From NCBI GenBank assembly GCA_014607495.2, contig CP053175.1:8940770-9004769 (forward strand): a stretch of 64,000 nucleotides of DNA. The letters run 5' to 3'. The position numbers and the translations under genes were made by a program. Position 1 is the stretch's first letter, and each line of letters begins with the position of its first letter. Of the stretch, positions 29,575-39,919 are shown piece after piece. The notes beneath the pieces are model-generated. The model did not search any database. It was not told the DNA's origin and saw only the letters and a program-made list of their open reading frames with translations. The stretch comes from Carposina sasakii (lineage: Eukaryota; Arthropoda; Insecta; Lepidoptera; Carposinidae).

Positions 29575-30158
29575 GGCGAAAAATTAAACTGTCAAAATTT
29601 TCACTATGGGTGCGCCCACCACCGGGCCCTACACCCTCCACTGACCCTCGGATCTGATAACTCATAATTGCGACAACAGGCACTTGCACTAACTACAATC
29701 GCCATGAGAAACCAGACCTACTCGCACCTGCTCGCACCTAGCATGCAAGACGATATATTACACCATTCCGAAATCAAAAACTAGATAAATAATCTACATA
29801 TGTTTCGCCAACAACCGTGGCATCCTCAGGATTATAGAAATTAGTAAACCACTAATTATTATGAACCTCTAAAACCCAACACATTACTTACACAGAATTA
29901 ACTACCCTCTACTAAGTATTAAAAATATATAAATAATTACCCACCATTATTTATATTTCAAATAAATATATACTATTTGTGCACACAAACCAAATAGTAT
30001 TGGGTGAATTAGTTAAATTTAAATGAAAAAATTCAAAAATTCACCAAAATATTGATAAATTAGTAAAGAAAAACAAGGATGTATGCAACAACATATTCCA
30101 TTGCCCACAAAACAAAAATTGTTATTGACATTGACAAGCCATTATATACTAAGGTTAC
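29575..30158 (-). repeat. 3' region and terminal repeat of a split Penelope-like element
   Basis: On the minus strand this matches the terminal repeat at 120-332. It continues the Penelope element whose coding part is at 38490-39350; the two parts are separated by the Ty3 element at 30159-38485, whose TTAC duplication joins them (30155-30158 and 38486-38489). The minus-strand end lies near GGGCCCGGTGGTGGGCGC (about 29613-29630). Confidence 0.65.
29790..29834 (-). ncRNA. Hammerhead-like ribozyme motif, second Penelope copy
   Basis: Read on the minus strand: stem I TAATC, core CTGAGGA (position 7 is tolerant in hammerheads), the same extra T, stem II GCCA/TGGC, GAAA, stem III ACATATGT, cleavage-site A, and GATTA closing stem I. 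The loop differs from copy A (CGGTTGT against CGGGTGT) while stems and core are kept, so structure is conserved between diverged copies. Confidence 0.6.
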
Positions 30159-30946
30159 TGCGGCGTTAGGCCGGCAGGTAGTTAGGTATACTAGGGGTGT
30201 GGGAATGATACACCAGTTACTATAATCAAAGCACTATAATAACGTTCTGCACAAGTGTTCTGGTAGGTATGTTCACAATCACTGGCCTGAGCTGGTCGAG
30301 GGTGGAAGCACGCTGGGAGTCCGGATCCGTAGGTAGTCCAGGACCCGCAGATCTGCAGAGTAGCTCGTGCCAAGCTTCGCTTAACCACGGCAGCGGAGAA
30401 GGGCAGACTTCCACCGGTACGAGTGGTAAGCGGGAAAGAAGCAGAAGAGGCAGAGAAGGCAGCTAGGCAGTGGAACCCTGGAATCGACATCCTAACATGA
30501 GGAGATGATCGATCGTCGTTTCTTCATGCACACCTCAAGACACAGGACAAGCATAGCGTGATTATGAATAGGCGAGTCTTGAGTTGTGATGAAAGATCGG
30601 ACCAGTAGCTTAAATAAATACATAGATAAATATTGTGAAGGTCGGGTAAAAGAAAATACGTTAGGATTCAAAAGAACTAGTTACATACGCTTTGAAGTAC
30701 TACCAGAATTAAATGAAATGTATGTAGCAGTGAATAAGGGTAGCCAAAAACATAACACTTACCCTAGAGGGGTTGTAGTAAACACGTATTTAATTTAAAT
30801 CGAGAATTTGTTAAAACACGGCAATAGCTTCGCCGTCGAAAGTTAGAAAGGTCTGAGGAAAGGGTCCCCGCGCGCGTCCTTATATGCGTGCTCCGGCGCC
30901 GCTGGCCGACGCGTGTGCGTGTGTGCGTAAAGCTCACAACGCTACA
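30159..30946 (-). repeat. 3' LTR of the 30159-38485 Ty3 element
   Basis: Minus strand starts TGTAGCGTTGTGAGC and ends CGCCGCA. It contains a TATA-like GCATATAAGGACGC (minus, near 30880), as expected for an LTR promoter. Confidence 0.88.
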
Positions 30947-31115
30947 GTACCCCGCTCCTTAGAAAAGAATTTTTCCTAGGGAAAATTCGTCTACTCTTGA
31001 ATCTCCCAAGCACTCAACCTAGCTGTTGCCTTAAGTATGTATACCCAACAAAAATACATAACGACTCACAGTAAAAGTTTGAACATAAAAAGAAATTATG
31101 GTTTAAGTTTTATAA

Positions 31116-33233
31116 TTATGCAAAATCTTTAATATGCCAAGAGCCCAATTGCTGACCGTTCATATCCTCCAATTCGTATACGAGAGGCGATCTTTTGTTG
31201 ACAATTCGGCATTGAATAAATTTAGGAGCTAGTTTTTTATTGAAGAATTTACCTTTGTCACTTTGGTAGAAAGTGCGTTTCCAAATAATGTCACCTACAT
31301 TAAATTCAGCGGGTCGACGACGTAGATCATAGCTTGTACAATTTCTATTATGCGCCTGAATTAGAAGTGATTGCACTCTGTCAAAAATACCCTTAAGCGA
31401 GCCCAAATTTTCGGCATACTGATCCCGAGGTAGAAAAATTATGTCATCTATTGTGTCTACAAAATTGATATAATGTGAACCACAATCTACTAGTTCTCTT
31501 CCATGTACGAGAAAGGATGGCGTGTAGCCTGTAACTTCATTAACAGAGTTATTTATTGCAAATTGTATTTTTGGAATATGGATATCCCAATTTCTCTGGT
31601 CACTTTCAATGTAAGTTGAAATACATGTAACAATAGTTTTGTTGTATCGCTCTACAGTACGTACAGTACAGTTTACTTGTGGAGTATATTTAGGTGTATA
31701 GAACACTCGAGGAACGCAATACTTCTTAAACATATTTTTCAAGGTATTACTAACGAACTGTTTACCGTTATCAAGAAGTACGCAAGATGGTATACCATGC
31801 ACCATAAAAACTTTTTCCTCCAGTATTTTAGTAACAATATCTGCGGTAGCACTACGTATAGGAAATAACATACAGTATTTAGAAAAACAACATGTAACAA
31901 CTAGTAAATGAACATTTTGGCAGCGAGAGACGGGCAACGGGCCCACTAAGTCCACGCTTAGCATCTGAAAGGGTCTAGAACAATCTTTAGGTCGCCCCAT
32001 TTCTCCTAAGATGGCGTGGTTAGCGTGTTTGTGAGAAGTACAAATGTTGCAGTTAGTAACAAACGATACGGCGTCGGAATGCATACCCGGCCAATAGTAT
32101 TTGCGTGTTAGACGCTTGTAGGTTTTGAATATTCCCAAATGACCTGACATTGGTTCTGTGTGGTTATCGTGAAGTGTTTTTTCACGCAGTTCTTCAGGAA
32201 TAACCTCTTTCCAGTCGAATTCAGTAGTCAGTGCACACTTATTCTTCGTAAGACGAAATAATGAATTATTAGAAATAGTATAATTTGGGAAACTATCGGG
32301 AGAATTTAGACATCCGGTGTATACCTTCCGATACCAGTTATCGGTTGTGACTGAGTACGAATTGCTCGTGTTAATTAGTGCTATAGGCACAGCTCGCGAT
32401 AGCGCGTCGGGGATAACATTTTCCGAACCCTTTCTGTGTTTTATTTCAAAATTAAAACAAGATAGACGTATTCCCCACCTGGCCAATCTACCAGTTGGGT
32501 TATTAAGTGTGAGAAACCACTTTAAAGCAGAGTGGTCAGTGTAGACGGTAAAAGTTTTACCATTCTCTAAATAGCAACGCCAGTGTTCTAGTGATAACAA
32601 GACTGCTAGTGCTTCTCGCTCAGTTATACTATAATTTCGCTCTTGAGGTGATAAGGATTTGCTCATATAGGCGATGGCGTGTTCTATACCGTCTAAAGTC
32701 TGTGTTAACATAGCACCCACGCCATAATCGCTCGCGTCTGTATGTACCTCGAAGGGCAAATCGTAGTTAGGGCAAGCTAGTACCGGCGCTGAGGCAAGGC
32801 ATTTCTTTAGTTTTGTAAACGACTCATTTGCTTCCGGAGACCATTGGAAGAGCGGAGCTTTCTTTCCGGTGCTTGTGAGTTTATTGAGAGGGCCGACTAG
32901 GTTACTGAAATTAGGGACGAATCTACGGTACCAGGAAGCCGTACCAAGAAATCTTTTTACCTCTTTGCTATTTGTAGGAATAGGAAATTTGGTTATGGCT
33001 TCGACTTTTTCTGGATCCGCATGTAATCCACTAGAGTCTACAATATATCCTAGGTACTTAATTTGGTTCCTGAAAAAAATTGATTTCTTAAAATTAATTG
33101 TTAAGTTAGCTATTTTTAGTTTTTCTAACACCAATGAAAGTAAGTTTATATGTTGATTGTAGTCGTTTGAAACAATTATAATATCATCCAAAAACACAAA
33201 CACGCGATGTTCGAATTCTGGGCCGTAAAACAA
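31116..33233 (-). CDS. pol: Pol: end of RT, RNase H and integrase (Ty3 element)
   Basis: 705 codons, opening inside the reverse transcriptase just before the catalytic VFVFLDDIIIVS. RNase H follows (VHTDASDYGVGAML, TEREALAVLLSLEHWR, VIPDALSRA), then the integrase zinc finger (HDNHTEPMSGHLG, CNICTSH) and catalytic core: D in LSVDLVGPLPVS, D in LLDNGKQFV and E in VERYNKTIV. Between PQVN and VERYNKT there is an extra CTVRT compared with related elements, which may disturb the active site. The frame needs no true start; it continues from 33184-33630 after a frame change near 33230. Confidence 0.88.
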   Translation of the reverse strand: MFYGPEFEHRVFVFLDDIIIVSNDYNQHINLLSLVLEKLKIANLTINFKKSIFFRNQIKYLGYIVDSSGLHADPEKVEAITKFPIPTNSKEVKRFLGTASWYRRFVPNFSNLVGPLNKLTSTGKKAPLFQWSPEANESFTKLKKCLASAPVLACPNYDLPFEVHTDASDYGVGAMLTQTLDGIEHAIAYMSKSLSPQERNYSITEREALAVLLSLEHWRCYLENGKTFTVYTDHSALKWFLTLNNPTGRLARWGIRLSCFNFEIKHRKGSENVIPDALSRAVPIALINTSNSYSVTTDNWYRKVYTGCLNSPDSFPNYTISNNSLFRLTKNKCALTTEFDWKEVIPEELREKTLHDNHTEPMSGHLGIFKTYKRLTRKYYWPGMHSDAVSFVTNCNICTSHKHANHAILGEMGRPKDCSRPFQMLSVDLVGPLPVSRCQNVHLLVVTCCFSKYCMLFPIRSATADIVTKILEEKVFMVHGIPSCVLLDNGKQFVSNTLKNMFKKYCVPRVFYTPKYTPQVNCTVRTVERYNKTIVTCISTYIESDQRNWDIHIPKIQFAINNSVNEVTGYTPSFLVHGRELVDCGSHYINFVDTIDDIIFLPRDQYAENLGSLKGIFDRVQSLLIQAHNRNCTSYDLRRRPAEFNVGDIIWKRTFYQSDKGKFFNKKLAPKFIQCRIVNKRSPLVYELEDMNGQQLGSWHIKDFA

Positions 33234-33630
33234 GGTCTACTAATCTTTGCTGTGTGGCAGGTGCATTAGTTAGTCCGAAAGGAGTGGTTTTAAAACAAAA
33301 AGTTCCTCGAGTAGGTATATAAAAAGCGGTTTTTTCTTTATCTTTTTCTGAAAGTGGTATTTGCCAAAATGACTTTGAGAGATCGATACTACTTAGGTAT
33401 TTAGCATCGCGAAGATTGTCTAAAATTTCCGCGATGTACGGTAAGCTATACGCATCCTTTTTAGTTATAGCGTTTAGTTTCCTACTGTCTAAACAGAAAC
33501 GCATATCACCGTTTTTCTTTTTAGTTAGCAAAACTGGGGTAGACTGTGCACTTTCACAAGGCTCAACGACATCGAGTTCAAGCATTTCATCAAGTTGTTC
33601 ACATAGGATTCGCTGTTTTTCAGGTGACAT
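33184..33630 (-). CDS. Pol: reverse transcriptase N-terminal half (Ty3 element)
   Basis: 148 codons with DVVEPCESAQSTPVLLTKKK, MRFCLDSRKLNAITKK, SSIDLSKSFWQIPL and TTPFGLTNAPAT, the fingers and palm of a Ty3 reverse transcriptase up to the segment before the FLDD motif. The last residues are out of frame; a single-base change near 33230 separates it from the rest of pol. Upstream in pol is a stop-containing stretch to about 33730. Confidence 0.82.
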   Translation of the reverse strand: MSPEKQRILCEQLDEMLELDVVEPCESAQSTPVLLTKKKNGDMRFCLDSRKLNAITKKDAYSLPYIAEILDNLRDAKYLSSIDLSKSFWQIPLSEKDKEKTAFYIPTRGTFCFKTTPFGLTNAPATQQRLVDLVLRPRIRTSRVCVFG

Positions 33631-33828
33631 TCTGAAGTAACGTTGACGAATAGGTTCAGCATTCCCAGTATCTATACTGTGAGTGATTAGATGAGTTCGC
33701 CCTAAGCCACGTTTTTCTGCTGAAATATTTTCGAAACTGTTCTATAATACTATCAGCTTTTTCGCGTTGAGTTTGAGTCAAACTGTCGTAAGAGTGTACG
33801 TGATCATTTTGTTGTTGTCTGATGTCAT

Positions 33829-34279
33829 TTATTTTAGCTTTATTATATTTAAGAAAATGTATTGGTTGGATAAATTTAGGTAGTAAGTTATATTTAGTCC
33901 AAAAATTAAATTTGAGTTTATTTGAGGTATTATGTATGCTTTTATGATTTTTGTTTTATTTTCAAATGTTATTGGTAGATCTATAAATTTTGAAGAAGTA
34001 AGAAACTTGTCCACCTGCAGCGCAGAACTGCATTACATCGCAAGTGTTTAGAGTAAAATCAGTATTTGAGAATGTTCGTGACTAGAATACCAGAATCGTA
34101 ACCGTGGAACCAGAGTCCAGTAAACCACAGATAGAAATATTATCTACTTTAACCGTAACATGCGGGCGAATATCGTTATTTGGTTCGGTATCTAGGATTG
34201 TATCAATTTTATAGTAAGTGAAAAATTTATTTATAGTAGACAACCAGGTATCATGATTTAGTTTATTAATACAATCCAA
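33829..34279 (-). pseudogene. Protease region, broken (Ty3 element)
   Basis: Two short frames: 34082-34279 ends in CGLLDSGSTVTIL, the aspartic protease active site, and 33829-34014 continues with LPITFENKT and LIFGLNITYYL, the flap and C-terminal part of such proteases. They are separated by a frame change and stops around 34020-34080. Confidence 0.65.
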
Positions 34280-34364
34280 CCCTATTAGTTTTTTGACTGT
34301 GTACCATTATTGTCATCATTATTATTATTATCACTTGGTTTACAGTTTGTACAGTTAGTAAATG

Positions 34365-35030
34365 TTACCCCTTAATTCCGCATTTAAAACATATGGGATA
34401 TCTAGGAACTGTGCACTGGCCAAGCGAGTGACTATTATTACGACACCGCGGGCAATAGATACAATTAAATTTTTTGTTTATTGTATCAATCCCTGCAATG
34501 TTAGACCTGGTATTGTCATTTGAGTAACTAGTACCTGGCTTAGAATAATTAAAATTCTGTTGAGGGTAATTTGTAAAATTTTTATTAGGTTTAAGAGAAG
34601 TATAGTTAGAAGGCTGATTGTAATTAGCATAATTATTATGATTATAGAATTGCATTTGTTTTTGATAATGATTTTTACTATTATAATTATTGTTATTGGT
34701 AGGTTTATGGTGTCTACTATACGAGAATTCGGGTGCTAAAGTTTCAGAATTCGGCCGGGGCGGGTCTTTAAAATAGGTGGATCGATTTTTAAAGTCCTCA
34801 TACTTTTTACAAACAGCACCCAATTTCTCGATGCTATCACAATCCGTAACTGCAAGTACGTCGGCATAGCACGGTTTTATATTATGCAATAATATTTCCA
34901 ACTTTTCGTTGTTAGATAACGGATTATCCAATCGACTGAATAACCCAGACATAATTGATAAGTATATAGTAATACTCTCAGAATGACCCTGTGTACGCTG
35001 TTTTAATCTCATCAAGAAAACGGTAATCAT
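34365..35030 (-). CDS. Gag: capsid C-terminal part and nucleocapsid (Ty3 element)
   Basis: 221 codons. It begins with a Gag helix typical of Ty3 elements (FLMRLKQRTQGHSESITIYL), then an Asn/Tyr-rich linker, and a zinc knuckle CPRCRNNSHSLGQC followed by a second that begins CFKCG and is cut by the stop at 34365. The reading continues in another frame with NCTNC, so the stop comes from a small indel near 34370. Confidence 0.72.
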   Translation of the reverse strand: MITVFLMRLKQRTQGHSESITIYLSIMSGLFSRLDNPLSNNEKLEILLHNIKPCYADVLAVTDCDSIEKLGAVCKKYEDFKNRSTYFKDPPRPNSETLAPEFSYSRHHKPTNNNNYNSKNHYQKQMQFYNHNNYANYNQPSNYTSLKPNKNFTNYPQQNFNYSKPGTSYSNDNTRSNIAGIDTINKKFNCIYCPRCRNNSHSLGQCTVPRYPICFKCGIKG

Positions 35031-35278
35031 GGTCGACCACGTCGAAATCTCGTTTAAGCAATACTTCTAATTCTTCCACGTGGTCACTTGTTTTCTAACA
35101 CTACGGAACCAGTGGAGTGCATCTCCTTCGAATATCTCAAAAGCGCAATTTAAAATTTTCTTACTGGGTAGATCTCGTGAAAACCTAAATTCTTCAACAC
35201 GCTGTAAGAATGAGCGAACATTCCCTGTGCCGTTAAATTTTATTTTAACTAAATCTGATGAGGTAGTTTTATCACAGA

Positions 35279-35743
35279 TTATCGCAATCGGTTCAGAAGT
35301 TCTAGGTAGGATATTTTGTTCAGCAGTTTTTTTACGAGTTGTCCCAAATCCGATAAAGTGGACAGTTGGGATTGAAGTTCAAGGTCATATTTCATATAGT
35401 TAGAATGATTTTTAGATGATGGTTCGCATGTTATTCTATTTAATCTGTGGTAAATATGGTGTAAAAGAGCTTCAGCTCTGCTATAGGTTGAGAGCTTAGG
35501 AGTAGTCTGCAAGGCTGTAAGATTTTTTTTTGAATCGGCTAACGATTCAGCAACGGCCAACAAGTCGATGGTTTCGTCGATACCTGAATTTGATATATCT
35601 TCCGTAGGGTACAATTGGGATAGTTTAACAATTCGACTACGCAGAGATTGAACCGTATGACAATCATCGTCACCTCTAATAGAAACTTCGTACGTTAGCT
35701 CACTTTTGTTTAGAGAAAGAAACTTGATTGGGTAAAGTGCCAT
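35279..35743 (-). CDS. gag: Gag N-terminal region (Ty3 element)
   Basis: 154 codons from an ATG at 35743, the first good start after the leader. No motif alone identifies it; position upstream of the capsid and nucleocapsid frame in the same element supports a Gag matrix or linker role. The stretch 35031-35278 between it and the next Gag frame is coding-like but frame-broken. Confidence 0.6.
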   Translation of the reverse strand: MALYPIKFLSLNKSELTYEVSIRGDDDCHTVQSLRSRIVKLSQLYPTEDISNSGIDETIDLLAVAESLADSKKNLTALQTTPKLSTYSRAEALLHHIYHRLNRITCEPSSKNHSNYMKYDLELQSQLSTLSDLGQLVKKLLNKISYLELLNRLR

Positions 35744-36120
35744 TGTGTTTAGCCACCCAACAATTGCAATAACGAAACGAGGAAAAATTTGTATGAATTA
35801 CCACACTTAAGTGAGAGTAAAAATCAATTAGCACAATTAAATTTAAGTAGTAATAAAGTATTCAATAGTAATAAAATATTTTTTAGTGGCAGGTAGTTCA
35901 AACAAAACTACTGATCCGTTACAGTAATGAATGATTAACTAATACGTAAATGGTGTGCGAATGAATTTGAAAAGCGTAAGCAGAATAGCGGTAGGTAATT
36001 GATAAAATTAGTTCGTAAACTGGTAGGTTATTTTCGTAACAATACTCGTAACAATCGGTATGTACTCGTACCAACTCTAAAATTTATAACAAAGAATAAG
36101 TTTTATCAAAATATATGCAA

Positions 36121-37560
36121 CTAGTGGACGCCCGCGACTCCGTCCGCGTGGACTACAGAAAAAAAAAATGTCGAAATTATCCGGGATAAAAACATTTTCC
36201 CGGGATAAAAAGTAGCCTATATGTTAAGTGGGACCTGTCACAATATATTCCTGAAAACTGCACCGAAATCGGTTAAGCCGTTCCTGAGATTAGCGTGCAC
36301 AAACGCACTGACAGTCCCTTCCCGTGGGAATTTCGGGAAATCAATTCTTAGTGCTTCCCCGCAGTCTCCGATTTTAGCTTCACATGTACAGCGGTTTTTG
36401 TAAAAAAATTGAATTCCCGTTATCCCCTTCCCGTGGGAATTTCGGGAAATTCGTTCTTAGGCTCCCTCGCAGTCCCTAATGACGTACAGGTCTAATTTCG
36501 AATTCATATGTATCACTTGTCGTAAAAAATGAATTCCCGTTTGTCCCCTTCCCGTGGGAGTTTCGAGAATCCGTTCCTAGTGCTTCCTCGGGGTCCCAAT
36601 AAACAAATATGCCCAACTTAGATTCATATGTGTAACCGTTTTCATAAAAAATAATTAATTCCCGTTGGCCCCCTTCCCGTGGGAATTTCGGAAATTCGTC
36701 CTTAGTGCTTACTTGCAGTCCCTAATGAACATCTATGCCCAATTTCAGCTTAATATGTATAGCGGTTTCGTAAAAATTATGAATTCCCGTTTGTCCCCTT
36801 CCCGTGGGAATTTCGGGAAATCCGTTTTTAGATTCAGATTCAGATCATTTATTTGCATAAATAGGGTACATAATGGTGATAGTGTAATAGAAAATTTGCT
36901 CCTGCATATTTGCCAGTCATTGGCATGCAAATGTTAGTTATGTTAGTTACACAAAGATAAAGTTTAATAGATAAAGCTAAAAGTTATTAATTGGTTAATT
37001 TATAAGTCTAGCATCAAACACACAATACAGATACACTAGCAATATATATAGGCTTCTTTTTTAATTCAAGTAGTAATAAATGTCACATTAATAATAAAAT
37101 AAAATAGTAATAATAAATTAAATGTCAAAAATTTTACAATTATATAGTTTTTGCCAATTTAGCATTCAAAAATTCCTCAATCGAATAGTAGGCACCACCA
37201 ACCAAAAGCTTGTAAAGTTTATTTTAAATATATTAATGTCATCAGTCCTGCATATGTCACTTGGTAATTTATTATATACTCTAGGAGCCATGCCAATACG
37301 CTAGTCCTCCCTTGCTCTCCCCAATGAACATATATGCCCGATTTCAGCTTCATATGTATAGTGATTTTCGTAAAAAATATAGAATTCCCGTTTGTCGCCT
37401 TCCCGTGGGAATATCGGGAAATTCTTATAGCCTATGTTCATCCAGGTCCTATAAGGATTCTAACGGTGAAAGAATTTTAAAATCGGTCCAGTAGTTTTTG
37501 AGCCTATTCATTACAACCAAACAAACAAAGTTTCCTCTTTATAATTTTATATAGTGTAGA
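36121..37560 (-). mobile_element. Non-autonomous Helitron carrying its own insertion
   Basis: Minus-strand copy of the 14671-15466 family: it starts TCTACACTATATAAAATTAT (after A) and ends CCACTAG (before T). Internal repeats marked by CCCGTGGGAATTTCGGG recur at about 120-bp spacing (36307-36810). It is split at about 36831 by a foreign 470-bp segment and lies in the leader of the Ty3 element. Confidence 0.82.
36832..37303. mobile_element. Insert within the Helitron (unidentified repeat)
   Basis: The sequence GATTCAGATTCAGATCATTT to GCCATGCCAATACGC replaces the expected junction CGTTTTTAG|TCCTCCC of the Helitron repeat. TAG occurs at both sides and could be a short duplication. No terminal inverted repeat or coding motif is seen; an AT-rich retroposon fragment is likely. 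Confidence 0.5.
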
Positions 37561-37700
37561 TGTAAGTACGTAGTTAGGTACATATAAGAATTAAATGAAC
37601 TTACCAGTTAACGGCACCAAAACGTTCACAAATCACAACAAGAAGCACAAAACCAAAACCAAACAGTACACCTGTGCAGAAAAACACGAACGGGCGCCAC

Positions 37701-38485
37701 TGCGGCGTTAGGCCGGCAGGTAGTTAGGTATACTAGGGGTGTGGGAATGATACACAGTTACTATAATCAAAGCATATAATAACGTTCTGCACAAGTTTTC
37801 TGGTAGTATGTTCACAATCACTGGCCTGAGCTGGTCGAGGGTGGAAGCACGCTGGGAGTCCGGATCCGTAGGTAGTCCAGGACCCGAGATCTGCAGAGTA
37901 GCTCGTGCCAAGCTTCGCTTAACCACGCAGCGGAGAAGGGCAGACTTTCCACCAGTACGAGTGGTAAGCGGGAAAGAAGCAGAAGAGGCAGAGAAGGCAG
38001 CTAGGCAGTGGAACCCTGGAATCGACATACTAACATGAGGAGATGATCGATCGTCGTTTCTTCATGCACACCTCAAGACACAGGACGAGCATAGCGTGAT
38101 TATGAATAGGCGAGTCTTGAGTTGTGATGAAAGATCGGACCAGTAGCTTAAATAAATACATAGATAAATATTGTGAAGGTCGGGTAAAAGAAAATACGTT
38201 AGGATTCAAAAGAACTAGTTACATACGCTTTGAAGTACTACCAGAATTAAATGAAATGTATGTAGCAGTGAATAAGGGTAGCCAAAAACATAACACTTAC
38301 CCTAGAGGGGTTGTAGTAAACACTGTATTAATTTAAAATCGAGAATTTGTTAAAACACGGCAATAGCTTCGCCGTCGAAAGTTAGAAAGGTCTGAGGAAA
38401 GGGTCCCCGCGCGCGTCCTTATATGCGTGCTCCGGCGCCGCTGGCCGACGCGTGTGCGTGTGTGCGTAAAGCTCACAACGCTACA
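37701..38485 (-). repeat. 5' LTR of the 30159-38485 Ty3 element
   Basis: 785 bp, about 98% identical to the 3' LTR by eye, with most differences being one-base gains or losses. The same TATA-like box is near 38420 on the minus strand. Confidence 0.88.
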
Positions 38486-38492
38486 TTACAAT

Positions 38493-38840
38493 TTATTTAT
38501 TTATTCTAGCGATTGAATTTAATAGTGGGGAAGGAAATTCAACCTGTTCATTTAAAAGGCTTACACCAGAATATTTGGCCTTCAAAATCTCCAACTGTTC
38601 CAAAATAGATAGACGAATGCCCTTTTCATACGTATACAGACTAACAAAACTGTGGTCATCTGGAATTTTATGATTTGAAACTAACAAGTGTTTAGCAAAA
38701 TGTGATTTTTCAGGGAAATTATTCCTGTAAGCTGCCAGATGTTCTTGGTATCTAATCTTGAAGTTACGACCCGTTTGACCTATATAAACAGAATTACAGT
38801 CAGGACAGTGCAAGCTATAAACTCCTGATTTTTTTATCAA
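38493..38840 (-). CDS. GIY-YIG endonuclease domain of a Penelope-like element
   Basis: 115 codons with GVYSLHCPDCNSVYIGQTGR, the GIY-YIG motif (as GVY...YIG) preceded by a CxxC pair, then IRYQEHLAAYRN and a HFAKHLL helix, as in Penelope endonucleases. It should be fused to the upstream reverse transcriptase; a stop around 38880 separates the two. The Ty3 element begins just downstream at the TTAC duplication, so the 3' end of this Penelope copy lies at 29575-30158. Confidence 0.82.
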   Translation of the reverse strand: MIKKSGVYSLHCPDCNSVYIGQTGRNFKIRYQEHLAAYRNNFPEKSHFAKHLLVSNHKIPDDHSFVSLYTYEKGIRLSILEQLEILKAKYSGVSLLNEQVEFPSPLLNSIARINK

Positions 38841-38888
38841 TTGATATATTTGTTTTGTGTTAATTAATCTATTAAAGAATTAAAAGTC

Positions 38889-39320
38889 TTAAAAGCCACC
38901 AAGATGTTTTGTTTTTTTCAATGATTTTGCAATCATCTCTGAGATATAGCCAAAATATGGTAAACTACCAGTATAAATATTTGTAATCTCCTCTATTTTT
39001 GGGTACAACATTTGTTTAACTAAAATGTTTTTCTTTTTATCAATGAGGTTATAAATTAGTTGTGCACTATATCCATTTGATCTGGCTATTTGTATAATAG
39101 TATTTATTTCTTTAATATAATTAAAGTTATTAAACGGTAATGTTACTAACCTGTGTATCATTGATTTGTATGCCGCTAGCTTATGTTGCCATGGATGGAA
39201 AGAATCAATTGGAATAGTTACATCCGTATGTGTTGGTTTTCGGTAAACTGAAAGTTTGAACTTCCGAATTGTAACGCCTAATACAATTTCATTTGTCAAA
39301 ATTTTATCCGACCCGTTCAC
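38889..39320 (-). pseudogene. Penelope-like reverse transcriptase, C-terminal fragment
   Basis: 143 codons: LGVTIRKFKLSVYRKPTHTD, then a FHPWQHKLAAYKSMIHR thumb region typical of Penelope reverse transcriptases (YRKPTHTD is a family hallmark). The catalytic YxDD motif and everything upstream are missing; homology ends near 39345, so the copy is 5'-truncated. A stop separates it from the endonuclease. Confidence 0.78.
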
Positions 39321-39522
39321 GTTCGTCCGCTGGTATAAATTTTCGCCTGGCTAGGATAAATTCTAGCGTGCTTTTTAGGTCGCGAAATTTTATCCTGCTG
39401 TCAGATTGACACTAATGACAGCTGTCTGTTGTTTTTTGCTCGATTCGCGCCTTGATTGAATATTTTAGAAAACTTGAAACACGTGAATAATTTTATTGTA
39501 TTGGATCATGGATTAAATTTTG

Positions 39523-39595
39523 ATGCAAGTTGTTGTTGATGAAAGGGGCAGAATGATTTACGACGATGAAGGTAGAGTTTGCCTCCAAAACAATG
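39523..39595 (+). CDS. Candidate first coding exon of an unidentified gene
   Basis: ATG at 39523 opens 24 codons plus one base (starting MQVVVDERGRMIY) to a consensus donor, AATG|GTAAGT. The upstream 150 bases contain TGACAGCTGTC and an A/T-rich start-site-like region. No following exon is identified; the pogo element at 39920 would lie in the intron. Seen: a good donor and an open frame. Inferred: an exon. I do not recognise the peptide. Confidence 0.3.
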
Positions 39596-39919
39596 GTAAG
39601 TAAATACTCAAACACATTTTTAAGAAACTCGCAAAATTACTCATTGCCTCAAAATACTATCATCTTATCACTTTCTGCCTTATTTATTTGTTTGTTGCAT
39701 TGTTATTTTCATGTTGCATTAATGTGCGTCTGAAAAACAGATTTATTTATGAAAATTTTACTATGTACAATTAGAGCATAAGACTAAACCTAGTACTAGA
39801 ATAGTTTCTAAATATTTCACTAAGTTAATGTATGTATTTAAACTTGTGTAGGTAATATTATTATGTAATAGGATTTTGAAAGGTATGGATTTAGATTTGT
39901 AGGCTACATAGGTAATATA

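Larger units (their letters stand above)
30159..38485 (-). mobile_element. Ty3/gypsy element, 8327 bp, inserted in a Penelope element
   Basis: LTRs of 788 and 785 bp (30159-30946 and 37701-38485) flank a minus-strand gag-pol, with a perfect TTAC duplication outside (30155-30158, 38486-38489). The LTRs differ by roughly a dozen small changes, so it is older than the other LTR elements here. Next to the 5' LTR the minus strand reads GTGGCGCCCGTTCG, a primer-site candidate of the same kind as in the 9425 element. Coding frames are broken several times. A Helitron (36121-37560) sits in the leader between the 5' LTR and gag. Confidence 0.9.

Noticed and set aside
30191..30490. Frames in the Ty3 LTRs (also 37708-38336)
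   Set aside because: They lie wholly inside non-coding LTR sequence, and the two LTR copies disagree in frame because of small indels.
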